Source: JAWKTM01 sp041399085
Lineage (GTDB): Bacteria; Planctomycetota; Planctomycetia; Pirellulales; Pirellulaceae
Assembly: GCA_041399085.1 (NCBI GenBank)
Contig: JAWKTM010000012.1
Coordinates: 83,552-147,551 of the forward strand
Length of the DNA stretch: 64,000 bases
Direction: 5' to 3'
In this document: piece after piece, positions 8,660 through 15,686 of the stretch
Position numbering within the stretch: the stretch's first letter is position 1
Layout of the letters: each line of letters opens with the position of its first letter
The notes under the pieces: generated by a model
Databases searched by the model: none
What the model was told of the DNA's origin: nothing
What the model saw: only the letters and a program-made list of their open reading frames with translations
Translations under genes and position numbers: made by a program

Positions 8660-10114
8660 CTATTTGGCCGCCAGTTTCGGGAAAGCCGCTCGCAAGTCCA
8701 GCGAATCGTCGTATCGCTCTTGCAAATCCAGCAGCTTGGCAAACAGCCGCCGGGCGATCGGGGCGGCCTTCTCGTCGTCGGCCAAATCGTGCATCTCGCG
8801 GGGATCTTCGGCCACGTGATACAGTCGAGCTCGCTTGATTTGCGGATACAGAATCAGCTTGTAGCCGTCGGCCGTAACCATCCGTTGCAGCCCCAAATAC
8901 GCGCCGTACACCGCATCGTAAGGCGACTTGGCCCCGTCGCGAATCATCGGCATCAAGCTGTGAAACTCGACATGCGCCGGCTTCTCGACCTCCGCCAGAG
9001 CCAGCGACGTAGCCATGATGTCTTGCAAATAAACTGGCTCGTCAATTCGCTCGCCCGCCGGCACATTCGGCCCGACCACCATCAACGGCACGCGGACACT
9101 GTGGTCGTACATGTTCTGTTTGCCCATCAAACCGTGCTGCCCAACGGCCAAGCCGTGATCGGCGCTGAAGAAGATGTACGTGTTGTCCGCCTGGCCGCTC
9201 TTCTCCAACGCATCCAAAATGCGGCCGATCTGCACGTCCATGTGCGTGATGATCGCGTAATACTCTTGCCGATGCACTTGCACGGCGTGTTCGGTTCGCG
9301 GAAACGGCGCCAGCTTTTCGTCTCGCAACCCCGGCCCGCAACCGATGCCGTCCTTGAACGGATACAGACTCTGATAGTTGACCGGCACGCGTATCTTGTC
9401 GGCCGGATACTTGTCGACAAACTCCTTGGGCGATTGCCGCGGATCGTGCGGGGCGTTGAACGCCAAGTACATAAAGAAAGGCTGGTCATCGTTCGCGGCC
9501 ATCGTCAAGTAATCGACGCCGTCGTCGCCGACCACTTCGCTCCAATGTTTGCCGCCCTGCCAAAAGCCGCCGAAACGCTGGTCATACGGGCTCCACGGGT
9601 CGGGCTGATCGGCCAGCGGTCGGTTGTAGCCCGCCTCGGTTTGGTTCGGCATGCCGCCGCGCACATGCCGAGCGACGTCGAACGCCTTCTCGGGATTGGC
9701 CGGCACATGCCACTTGCCGGTGAAGTACGTGCGATAGCCCGCGTGCTTCATGTGTTCCGACCAGAAGCGACCCGCTTGCCGCTCCTTCTCGGCCGATTTA
9801 TAGACCGAGTTAGCTCGCCATACCGTGCGACCGGTGTTCAACATCGTGCGGCTGGCCACGCAGACCGCGCCGCTCCACGAACCCATGTTGTAAGCATGCG
9901 TGAACGTCACCCCGCTTCGCGCCAACCGATCCAAGTTCGGCGTTTCGATCTCGTCGTTGCCGAGCGCTCGAATGGTCTCGAAGCATTGATCGTCGGCGAA
10001 GATAAATAACACGTTCGGTTTCTCCGCCGCAGCTTGTCCGGCCAACGAGCCGAAAGCCACCACGGCTAGGAAACCCAAGACACTTCGCCGCCAAAAAGTT
10101 GTCGTCCGCATCAT
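8660..10114 (-). CDS. Family-1 sulfatase
   Basis: A secreted sulfatase of 484 residues with a signal peptide (1-30, cut near GQAAA). The metal-binding Asp pair is at FADD (41-42). The formylglycine site reads CVASR, with Cys85 to be converted by an anaerobic-type or FGE enzyme encoded elsewhere. GKWHVP near 138, a conserved catalytic Lys/His site, and FFSADHGLAVGQHG near 315, the second metal site, complete the active site. This branch resembles iduronate-2-sulfatase-like planctomycete enzymes that act on sulfated polysaccharides. The substrate cannot be told from sequence. Confidence 0.93.
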   Translation of the reverse strand: MMRTTTFWRRSVLGFLAVVAFGSLAGQAAAEKPNVLFIFADDQCFETIRALGNDEIETPNLDRLARSGVTFTHAYNMGSWSGAVCVASRTMLNTGRTVWRANSVYKSAEKERQAGRFWSEHMKHAGYRTYFTGKWHVPANPEKAFDVARHVRGGMPNQTEAGYNRPLADQPDPWSPYDQRFGGFWQGGKHWSEVVGDDGVDYLTMAANDDQPFFMYLAFNAPHDPRQSPKEFVDKYPADKIRVPVNYQSLYPFKDGIGCGPGLRDEKLAPFPRTEHAVQVHRQEYYAIITHMDVQIGRILDALEKSGQADNTYIFFSADHGLAVGQHGLMGKQNMYDHSVRVPLMVVGPNVPAGERIDEPVYLQDIMATSLALAEVEKPAHVEFHSLMPMIRDGAKSPYDAVYGAYLGLQRMVTADGYKLILYPQIKRARLYHVAEDPREMHDLADDEKAAPIARRLFAKLLDLQERYDDSLDLRAAFPKLAAK

Positions 10115-10226
10115 TTCGAACCTCGCCGCCTATCGTTCGCGTAGTGAATCGCCGTTGGGAAAACCGCTGCCAAAAGTGTCGCTGAAAAGCGAAGTTGCAC
10201 TATAACACGCGGCCTTCGGCGAGTTC

Positions 10227-10350
10227 CACGCGCTCGGCGAAGGTCACGCGCTCGGCGAAGGTCTCCCGACCTCGCCGAAACCGCCGACCGTAGGTCTCCT
10301 CGGACGCTGGAAACCTGCGGTCCAACCATGTGCGGGATCGTGAGACCAGC
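10227..10350 (+). repeat. Dispersed hairpin repeat, family A, copy 1
   Basis: Starts with an exact tandem pair of the 18-mer CACGCGCTCGGCGAAGGT (10227-10244 and 10245-10262), then GGTCTCCCGACCTCGCCGAA. GGTCTCCCGACC at 10260-10271 pairs imperfectly with GATCGTGAGACC at 10336-10347. A related copy in the same orientation lies at 46276-46400. It sits between the 5' end of the sulfatase at 8660 and the 3' end of the zincin gene. Confidence 0.75.
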
Positions 10351-10382
10351 GCGCCGAGCGAGCCGCTTCGCTTCGCAGCCGC

Positions 10383-10778
10383 TCAATATCCCAGCTCTTC
10401 CAGATCGTCTTCGTCCAAGCCGTGATGATGGCCCAGCTCGTGCAGCACGGTGATCCGAATTTGGCGACGCAGCTCGGCCTCGTTCAAGCGGCCTTGCCGA
10501 TCGGTCGCCATGCTCAAGATGCCCAGACGAAAGATGTGGATTACGTCGGACAGGACGCCGGACAGCTCGACGCTGCGCTGCGTCAGCGGCACGCCGGTGT
10601 AGAGCCCACAGAGCTGATCGGGCCGCCGCAACCGCATCCGCCGCATGATCTGGGGCGACGGATAATCGTCCACATACATCGGAATCTCACGCAGCAGCTC
10701 GTGAACCCTCGGCGGCATCTCGCCCATCACGTATTCCAACTGCCGGTCAAAGTACGCTCGTTGTTCATCGGTAAGCAT
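10383..10778 (-). CDS. Metallopeptidase family protein (zincin fold, PF06262-type)
   Basis: A small 131-residue minimal metalloprotease-like protein. The zinc signature HELGHHHGLDEDDLEELGY closes the protein: HExxH with a third ligand in the following Asp-rich segment is typical of this family. Members are cytoplasmic and of unknown function. The ATG at 10778 has GGGAG upstream; the longer open frame to 10865 has no such site. Adjacent genes are unrelated. Confidence 0.85.
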   Translation of the reverse strand: MLTDEQRAYFDRQLEYVMGEMPPRVHELLREIPMYVDDYPSPQIMRRMRLRRPDQLCGLYTGVPLTQRSVELSGVLSDVIHIFRLGILSMATDRQGRLNEAELRRQIRITVLHELGHHHGLDEDDLEELGY

Positions 10779-10889
10779 GATCGCTCCCAGTGCCGCCGTT
10801 TGAAAATAGCAAATCCGAAGTACAAACCTGCAGATGAATCCAGCGAGGAAAGCATCGAAACTCAAAATGGCGTTGAGCGGGAGATTCGT

Positions 10890-11285
10890 CTACTCCGCAA
10901 TAAACTCCTCGGTTCGCACGCCGAAGTAATTAGCCAGACGCAGGGCGTTGGCTTTGCTGATGCCCTGGCGGCCGGCGAGGATTTCATTGATGGTGGTGCG
11001 CGGCACTTGGGATGCTTGTGACAATTCGGTTTGAGTCAACTGCAGCGCCTCGATTAGACCCGCTAGCCGGTCGCGCGGAGTAAGTTCCGGAGTCGTGTGG
11101 CCTTGGTGGATCTCGTACTGCTCGACGAGCGTCGCCAACAACTCCAGTAGATCGTCTTCGGCGCGGCTCCGTTTGGTTTTGCGGATCAAACCTTCGATTT
11201 GCTTGAGCGTTCGCTGGTAACCTCGCTGGGACGAAATCGGCCGAGGAACGAATTCCTGGAGCAGTGTTTCATAAGTTGCGGCCAT
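10890..11285 (-). CDS. higA: HigA-type antitoxin / XRE family regulator
   Basis: A 131-residue antitoxin. The N-terminal 70 residues carry the helical HigA2-type extension; residues about 75-131 form a Cro/C1 helix-turn-helix (LTQTELSQASQVPRTTINEI, then GISKANALRLANYFGV). It would bind the promoter of its own operon and neutralise HigB. The preceding gene on the same strand, 13 bp away, is a truncated HigB remnant, so this antitoxin may have lost its partner. The start at ATG 11285 is chosen by homology; an in-frame upstream start at 11342 would overlap the toxin. Confidence 0.85.
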   Translation of the reverse strand: MAATYETLLQEFVPRPISSQRGYQRTLKQIEGLIRKTKRSRAEDDLLELLATLVEQYEIHQGHTTPELTPRDRLAGLIEALQLTQTELSQASQVPRTTINEILAGRQGISKANALRLANYFGVRTEEFIAE

Positions 11286-11298
11286 GACAATCTCTTTC

Positions 11299-11487
11299 TC
11301 AACAGCAGATGTCTTTCCAGTCGTTCCGATCGTATTCCGCATGCGTCAGAAAGTGCCGGACATACAACGTTCCTTGCCGTGTAGGCGTCGCATAATGAAC
11401 GTTGCAGATCAGCCTTCTGGCGCCGGACGCATCGAATACAAGACATGCGCCGCCTTGGTCGGTCATAGTCACAAACTGTGACAGCCG
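11299..11487 (-). pseudogene. higB: HigB toxin, 5'-truncated remnant
   Basis: Directly upstream of higA, a short frame encodes the C-terminal half of a HigB-type mRNA interferase: CLVFDASGARRLICNVHY, then LYVRHFLTHAEYDRNDWKD, which match the family's final strands and its T-H-x-E-Y-D ending. An in-frame stop at 11488-11490 precedes it, and the first ATG gives only 55 residues where about 95-100 are expected. No N-terminal half is visible in any frame before the sulfatase start at 11625. The toxin is therefore probably inactive, though a short product from ATG 11466 cannot be excluded. Confidence 0.7.
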
Positions 11488-11624
11488 TCAAGCTTGATGG
11501 TTGTCGCCGCCGCGATGATTGACCGCGGGCGTTGGGAATTGACGGTGGAAATTGGTGACAACACAATGAAGCCAAAATCGGGGAGCGGTTCTTGTCACGC
11601 GTTTCGAGAGATAGAGGGTTCATT

Positions 11625-13058
11625 ATGTTTCGACCACTTGCCATAGAGTCGACCGATTGCCGCGCGTCAATCCCGGGTGTTTGGTCACCGAAAACGATCG
11701 CACTCGCCATCTCGACCGCCGTCGTATTCGTGGCTCTGGCAATCCCCGTGCCGCAAGCCAGCGCGGATCAGAATTCCCGGCCCAATTTCGTCTTCATTAT
11801 GGCCGACGATTTGGGGTGGGCCGATGTGGCTTTTCATGGGGGGAACTCGCCGACTCCGAATTTGGATCGGTTGGCTCGCGAGGGGTTGGAGCTGACGCAG
11901 CACTATGTTGCTCCGGTTTGCAGCCCGACTCGGACGGGGTTGTTGACCGGGCGTTGCTGGAGTCGCTTTGGCGTTACGAGCCCGCAGAATAATCGCGCGT
12001 TGCCGTGGAACACCGTGACGATGGCTCGGGCGTTGAACGACGCTGGATACGACACCTGCTTGACCGGCAAATGGCATCTCGGTTCGTTGCCCGAGGAAGG
12101 TCCGAATCATTTTGGGTTCGATCATTCGTATGGCTCGTTGGCCGGCGGCGTCACGCCGTGGCTGCATCGTTACAAGAAGGGGCCGTTCACCGAGACTTGG
12201 CATCGCAACGAACAGCGGTTGGAAGAGCCCGGCCATGTTACTGACTTGATCGCCGACGAAGCGATCGCGTGGATCAAGCAGCGGGGCGAGGCGCCGTTCC
12301 TGCTGTACGTGCCTTTCACCGCCGTGCATTTGCCGGTGAAGGAGCCGGCCGAGTGGCTGGCCCGCGTGCCGGCCGAAATCGAGGGCGACGTGCCGCGGCA
12401 CTATTCCGCGTGCATCATGCACTTGGACGACGCCGTGGGCCGGATCATCGCGACGCTGGAGGAAACCGGCCGTCGCGAGAATACGTTGTTGGTCTTCACC
12501 AGCGACAACGGCGGCAGCACGGCGGAGAACAACGATCTGAAGTACCCGGACGACAACTGCCCCAACGGCCGCTTGCCGGGAAACAATCGGCCGCTACGAG
12601 GTCAAAAGGGCGATCTGTACGAAGGAGGCACGCGCGTGCCGACCGTCGTCGCTTGGCCGGCTCGGATCAAATCCGGGCGAGTTGATTCGCCGACGCAAAT
12701 AATTGACTGGATGCCGACCTTCTGTGCGCTGGCCGGGTATCAGCCCGAAACCGATTTGAAATGGGACGGGACGGATTTGACGAAGCTGTTGACCGAGCAC
12801 CAGCCGCTCGCCGAACGGCCGCTGTACACGGTCGCTCCGGGCTGGCGAGGCCGGTCGTTGCGTCTGGGCGACTGGAAGCTGATCGTGCGTTCGGATAACC
12901 GGGGCGCGAATGAGGCGAGCAAGATCGAGCTGTACAATATCGCCACGGACGCCAGCGAAGCGAAGAACTTGGCCGAGCAGGAGCCGGAGCGAGTGAAACG
13001 CATGCGGGCCAAGCTGGAATCGGTCGCCGCCACGGACCGCGACTCGGTCGCCGAGTGA
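11625..13058 (+). CDS. Family-1 sulfatase (arylsulfatase A-like)
   Basis: A 477-residue exported sulfatase. A long N-terminal region ends in a hydrophobic segment (27-47). FIMADDLGWADV holds the metal Asp pair (61-62). The formylglycine motif CSPTRTGLLTGR starts at Cys99. GKWHLG follows near 150, VFTSDNGG near 300 supplies further metal ligands, and GQKGDLYEGGTRVP is the usual arylsulfatase A segment. ATG at 11625 is preceded by GAGGG. It is divergent from the higBA remnant. Confidence 0.93.
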   Translation: MFRPLAIESTDCRASIPGVWSPKTIALAISTAVVFVALAIPVPQASADQNSRPNFVFIMADDLGWADVAFHGGNSPTPNLDRLAREGLELTQHYVAPVCSPTRTGLLTGRCWSRFGVTSPQNNRALPWNTVTMARALNDAGYDTCLTGKWHLGSLPEEGPNHFGFDHSYGSLAGGVTPWLHRYKKGPFTETWHRNEQRLEEPGHVTDLIADEAIAWIKQRGEAPFLLYVPFTAVHLPVKEPAEWLARVPAEIEGDVPRHYSACIMHLDDAVGRIIATLEETGRRENTLLVFTSDNGGSTAENNDLKYPDDNCPNGRLPGNNRPLRGQKGDLYEGGTRVPTVVAWPARIKSGRVDSPTQIIDWMPTFCALAGYQPETDLKWDGTDLTKLLTEHQPLAERPLYTVAPGWRGRSLRLGDWKLIVRSDNRGANEASKIELYNIATDASEAKNLAEQEPERVKRMRAKLESVAATDRDSVAE

Positions 13059-13143
13059 TCGTCGGCTCGAAAACGTTGAAAAATAAGGGTTTGCGTCGCC
13101 AGATGGCTTGAACCGCACGTTCTCGCGAATTGGGAATGACGCT

Positions 13144-13650
13144 TCATTCCTTTACTTGGTGGCGCGGCTCCTTTATTTCACGGCGCGGCTCCTTTACTTC
13201 ACGGCGCGGCTCCTTTACTTCACGGCGCGGCTCCATTACTTGGCGGCGCGGCTCCTTTACCTGATCGCGTGGCTCCTCTACCTGATCGCGTGGCTCCTCT
13301 ACGCCACCGCGCGGCTCCTCTACCGGATGGCGCGGCTCCGCTACGGGATGGCGCGGCTCCGCTACCGCATGGCGTGGCTCCATTACCCGGTGGCGCCGTT
13401 CCACGGAAACTTGCGGCGGTTCCTGTTTCAGAGCGACTTGCGGAACGAGCGGGTCTCGGCTTGCCTCGTGGCGGGGGCTAAACAGGCCGTGGGCGGGAGA
13501 ATCGACGTTCGAGAATCCGCGACGCTCGGTGGAAAACCGCCAAAATCCAACGGAAGTCGATCTTTTTCGTAAATCCGAATTCGGATACCATCCGCCCGCG
13601 CTCCGGATCGTCTTTCCGGGCGGTTCGTTGTTTGGAGTGGCCGATTCCAC
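13144..13650 (-). CDS. Uncertain ORF of EPR-type heptad repeats
   Basis: I do not recognise this 168-residue frame. The N-terminal half is unremarkable; the C-terminal half is a run of about eleven heptads of the form EPRxxVx (EPRREVK, EPRDQVE, EPRHPVA and so on), produced by the 21-bp minisatellite. The plus strand is also open here (13108-13572) and would encode hydrophobic ARLLYxx heptads. The C/T change at unit position 4 is silent in this minus frame (Pro CCG/CCA) but Arg/Trp in the plus frame, which weakly favours minus. The start would be GTG without a visible ribosome site. It may not be a gene. Confidence 0.3.
   Translation of the reverse strand: MESATPNNEPPGKTIRSAGGWYPNSDLRKRSTSVGFWRFSTERRGFSNVDSPAHGLFSPRHEASRDPLVPQVALKQEPPQVSVERRHRVMEPRHAVAEPRHPVAEPRHPVEEPRGGVEEPRDQVEEPRDQVKEPRRQVMEPRREVKEPRREVKEPRREIKEPRHQVKE
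13162..13413. repeat. 21-bp tandem repeat (minisatellite), 12 units
   Basis: The core GCGCGGCTCC recurs at exact 21-bp steps from 13162 to 13393. Units 1-3 are near-identical and later ones diverge progressively. Because 21 is a multiple of three, both strands stay open through the array. It lies between the sulfatase ending at 13058 and the small secreted protein at 13781. Copy number is likely to vary between strains. Confidence 0.95.
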
Positions 13651-13780
13651 GGAACCGGCTCACTCACTCGTCTCATCGGAGAACGCCGGGAACGTTCGTT
13701 CCCACACGGAAGCTTGGTCCAGGCAACCACGGCCTCATCGACACCGCCGACCGGTTTGCCGCAGGGAAAGGAGTCGAAAG

Positions 13781-14296
13781 ATGACGTTACGCAGATTGCA
13801 AATCATTGCCGCGCTGGTGGTGTGCGCCAGTTGGATTGTGCCGGTTCGCCAATTGGCGGCCGCGCCGCCCGTGCCGGTCGCCGCCGCAGCGGCTGCTCCG
13901 GTGGCCATCGACATCGAATTGGATGCCGCTGGCCGATTGGTTGGTCAAGCCATCGACGGCCAAGGCCGCTTGCTGGTCGCCGAACGCGTGGTGGTTTCTC
14001 AAGCTGGTCAGGAGATTGCCTCGACCGTGACGGACGATCAAGGCCGTTTCGCGATCGAAGGGATGCGCGGCGGGCTGTACCAAGTGGCGACGGCTCAAGG
14101 CGGAGCGATGTGTCGCGTGTGGATGGCCAACACGGCCCCGCCCGTGGCGAAACCGCACTTGCTGTTGGCCGCTGGAACTGACGTGGAACGTGGCCAGCGC
14201 CCAGTCACCGATTTATTGCACCCGGTGTTGATCGGTTTAATCATCGCCGCGGCGATCGCGATTCCAATCGCGTTGCACGACGACGACGCTTCGTAG
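13781..14296 (+). CDS. Secreted carboxypeptidase-regulatory-like domain protein
   Basis: A 171-residue exported protein. The signal peptide spans residues 1-28 (ending QLAAA), followed by an Ala/Pro linker. Residues about 45-125 are a single beta-sandwich of the CarboxypepD_reg/transthyretin-like type (GRLVGQAIDGQGRLL, VTDDQGRFAIEGMRGGLYQV). A hydrophobic segment IGLIIAAAIAIPIAL then ends in HDDDAS, so it may be anchored by its C-terminus. ATG at 13781 has AAAGGAG. It lies about 200 bp upstream of the exopolysaccharide pair on the same strand and may belong with it. Confidence 0.75.
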   Translation: MTLRRLQIIAALVVCASWIVPVRQLAAAPPVPVAAAAAAPVAIDIELDAAGRLVGQAIDGQGRLLVAERVVVSQAGQEIASTVTDDQGRFAIEGMRGGLYQVATAQGGAMCRVWMANTAPPVAKPHLLLAAGTDVERGQRPVTDLLHPVLIGLIIAAAIAIPIALHDDDAS

Positions 14297-14491
14297 TTGC
14301 TGGTGTTTCCGAGGGCGTCTCGGTTGGGTTCTCTTTGACGAATGATCCGCGACCGGCGCGCGTCAGCCGCCGGTCCGGGAGCGAGCGGCGGCACGCGTGG
14401 TCGTTCGGCTTCGCCCGTCGATCGAACCGAATAGGACGCACCTCGGATCGCGAAACAGATTCCCTCACCCCATTGCCAAATCGCAGCCAGC

Positions 14492-15640
14492 ATGGTGGAA
14501 ACGAATCAGACCACGAATTATCGAGCCCGCACATGGCCCGGCGCGATCGCGCTCGCGGCGCTGGTCGCGCTGAGCGCCGGTTGCCAAACGGCGAACTTCC
14601 GCGCCCGCGACTTGCCGACCACCTTGGCCGCGGGCACCGTTCCCGATCTACGGACCGTGGATCTCGGGCAACTGGGCGGCCGCTCGTATGACACGAATCG
14701 CATCTACATGGGCGATGTGTTGGGCGTGCAAGTAGCGACGGGGGCCGAGAAGCAAGCGCCCGAGCTATGGCAATTGCGAGTCCGCGAAGACGGCGCGGTC
14801 GACGTGCCGCTGGTCGGACCGGTCACCGTCGCTCGGATGAATTTGCAGGAGGCGGAGAACGCCATTCGCACGGCCAGCATGCAGCGACAGGTGTTTCGCC
14901 ATCCGGCCGTGGGCATCTCGATCACCGAACGCAACGTGAATCGAATCACGGTGGCGGGCGCCGTGAACGAACCCAAAGAGTATGAGATTCCGGCCACCGG
15001 CAGCACGCTGATGACCGCCCTGTTGGCGGCCGGCGGGCTGAACGAAAAAGCGAATCGTTATGTGGAAGTGCGCCAACCGGTCGGCGGCCAGATCATAGGC
15101 GGCCAGCGAAACCGAGTGGCTCAAGCCTCGTTTGCCGGCCCCAACGGGATGCCCAACAGCGTGAACGCCTTCAACAACGCGTCGGCCGGGGCTCCGAACG
15201 AACAAGTGGTCCGCGTCGATTTGCTGTCGGCGGTGACCAGCGGCACGGGCAATATCTACTTAAACGACGGCGCCGTGGTGACGGTCGAGGAACAGCCGCC
15301 GCGGTTCGTCCACGTGATCGGCTTGGTCCGGCAACAACAGCGGGTCGAGATTCCGCCCGGCGAAAACGTCCGCTTGACCGACGCGATCGCCTTGGCCGGC
15401 GGCACGTCGATGTCGCCGGTGATCGCCGACAAAGTGCATATCGTGCGGAAGCGGCCCGAACAGAACGACACGGTTGTGATCAAGGCGTCGATTCGAGAAG
15501 CCAAACGCAACTCGCGCGAAAACATCGTGCTGGCTCCCGACGATGTCGTGGCGGTCGAGGAAACGCCGCTGACCTTTACGTTGGGCACACTGCAAGGCTT
15601 GCTCGGCATCGGCGTGAACGGCCTGAACCAATTGCGGTAA
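14492..15640 (+). CDS. Polysaccharide export lipoprotein, Wza-like
   Basis: A 382-residue outer-membrane exopolysaccharide export protein. The lipobox LSAGC gives Cys31. The Poly_export (PES) domain follows at about 70-140 (YMGDVLGVQV, then VDVPLVGPVTVARMNLQEAENAI). Two SLBB-type domains come next (ITVAGAVNEPKEYEIP near 155; VIGLVRQQQRVEIPPGENVRLTDAIALAGG near 275-305). It would form the outer-membrane channel working with the Wzc-like kinase encoded 46 bp downstream. No glycosyltransferase or Wzx/Wzy genes are adjacent. Confidence 0.92.
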   Translation: MVETNQTTNYRARTWPGAIALAALVALSAGCQTANFRARDLPTTLAAGTVPDLRTVDLGQLGGRSYDTNRIYMGDVLGVQVATGAEKQAPELWQLRVREDGAVDVPLVGPVTVARMNLQEAENAIRTASMQRQVFRHPAVGISITERNVNRITVAGAVNEPKEYEIPATGSTLMTALLAAGGLNEKANRYVEVRQPVGGQIIGGQRNRVAQASFAGPNGMPNSVNAFNNASAGAPNEQVVRVDLLSAVTSGTGNIYLNDGAVVTVEEQPPRFVHVIGLVRQQQRVEIPPGENVRLTDAIALAGGTSMSPVIADKVHIVRKRPEQNDTVVIKASIREAKRNSRENIVLAPDDVVAVEETPLTFTLGTLQGLLGIGVNGLNQLR

Positions 15641-15686
15641 CGCGACCCGGCATGTTAACCACCCACAGCTAGAACGATCCCGCATC

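Noticed and set aside
8462..10009. A 515-codon open frame on the plus strand opposite the sulfatase
   Set aside because: It is the antisense shadow of a conserved sulfatase in GC-rich DNA. The encoded chain is His/Arg/Val-rich with no recognisable domain.
13162..13413. A possible CRISPR array
   Set aside because: The units are contiguous 21-mers with no spacers, and no cas genes are near.
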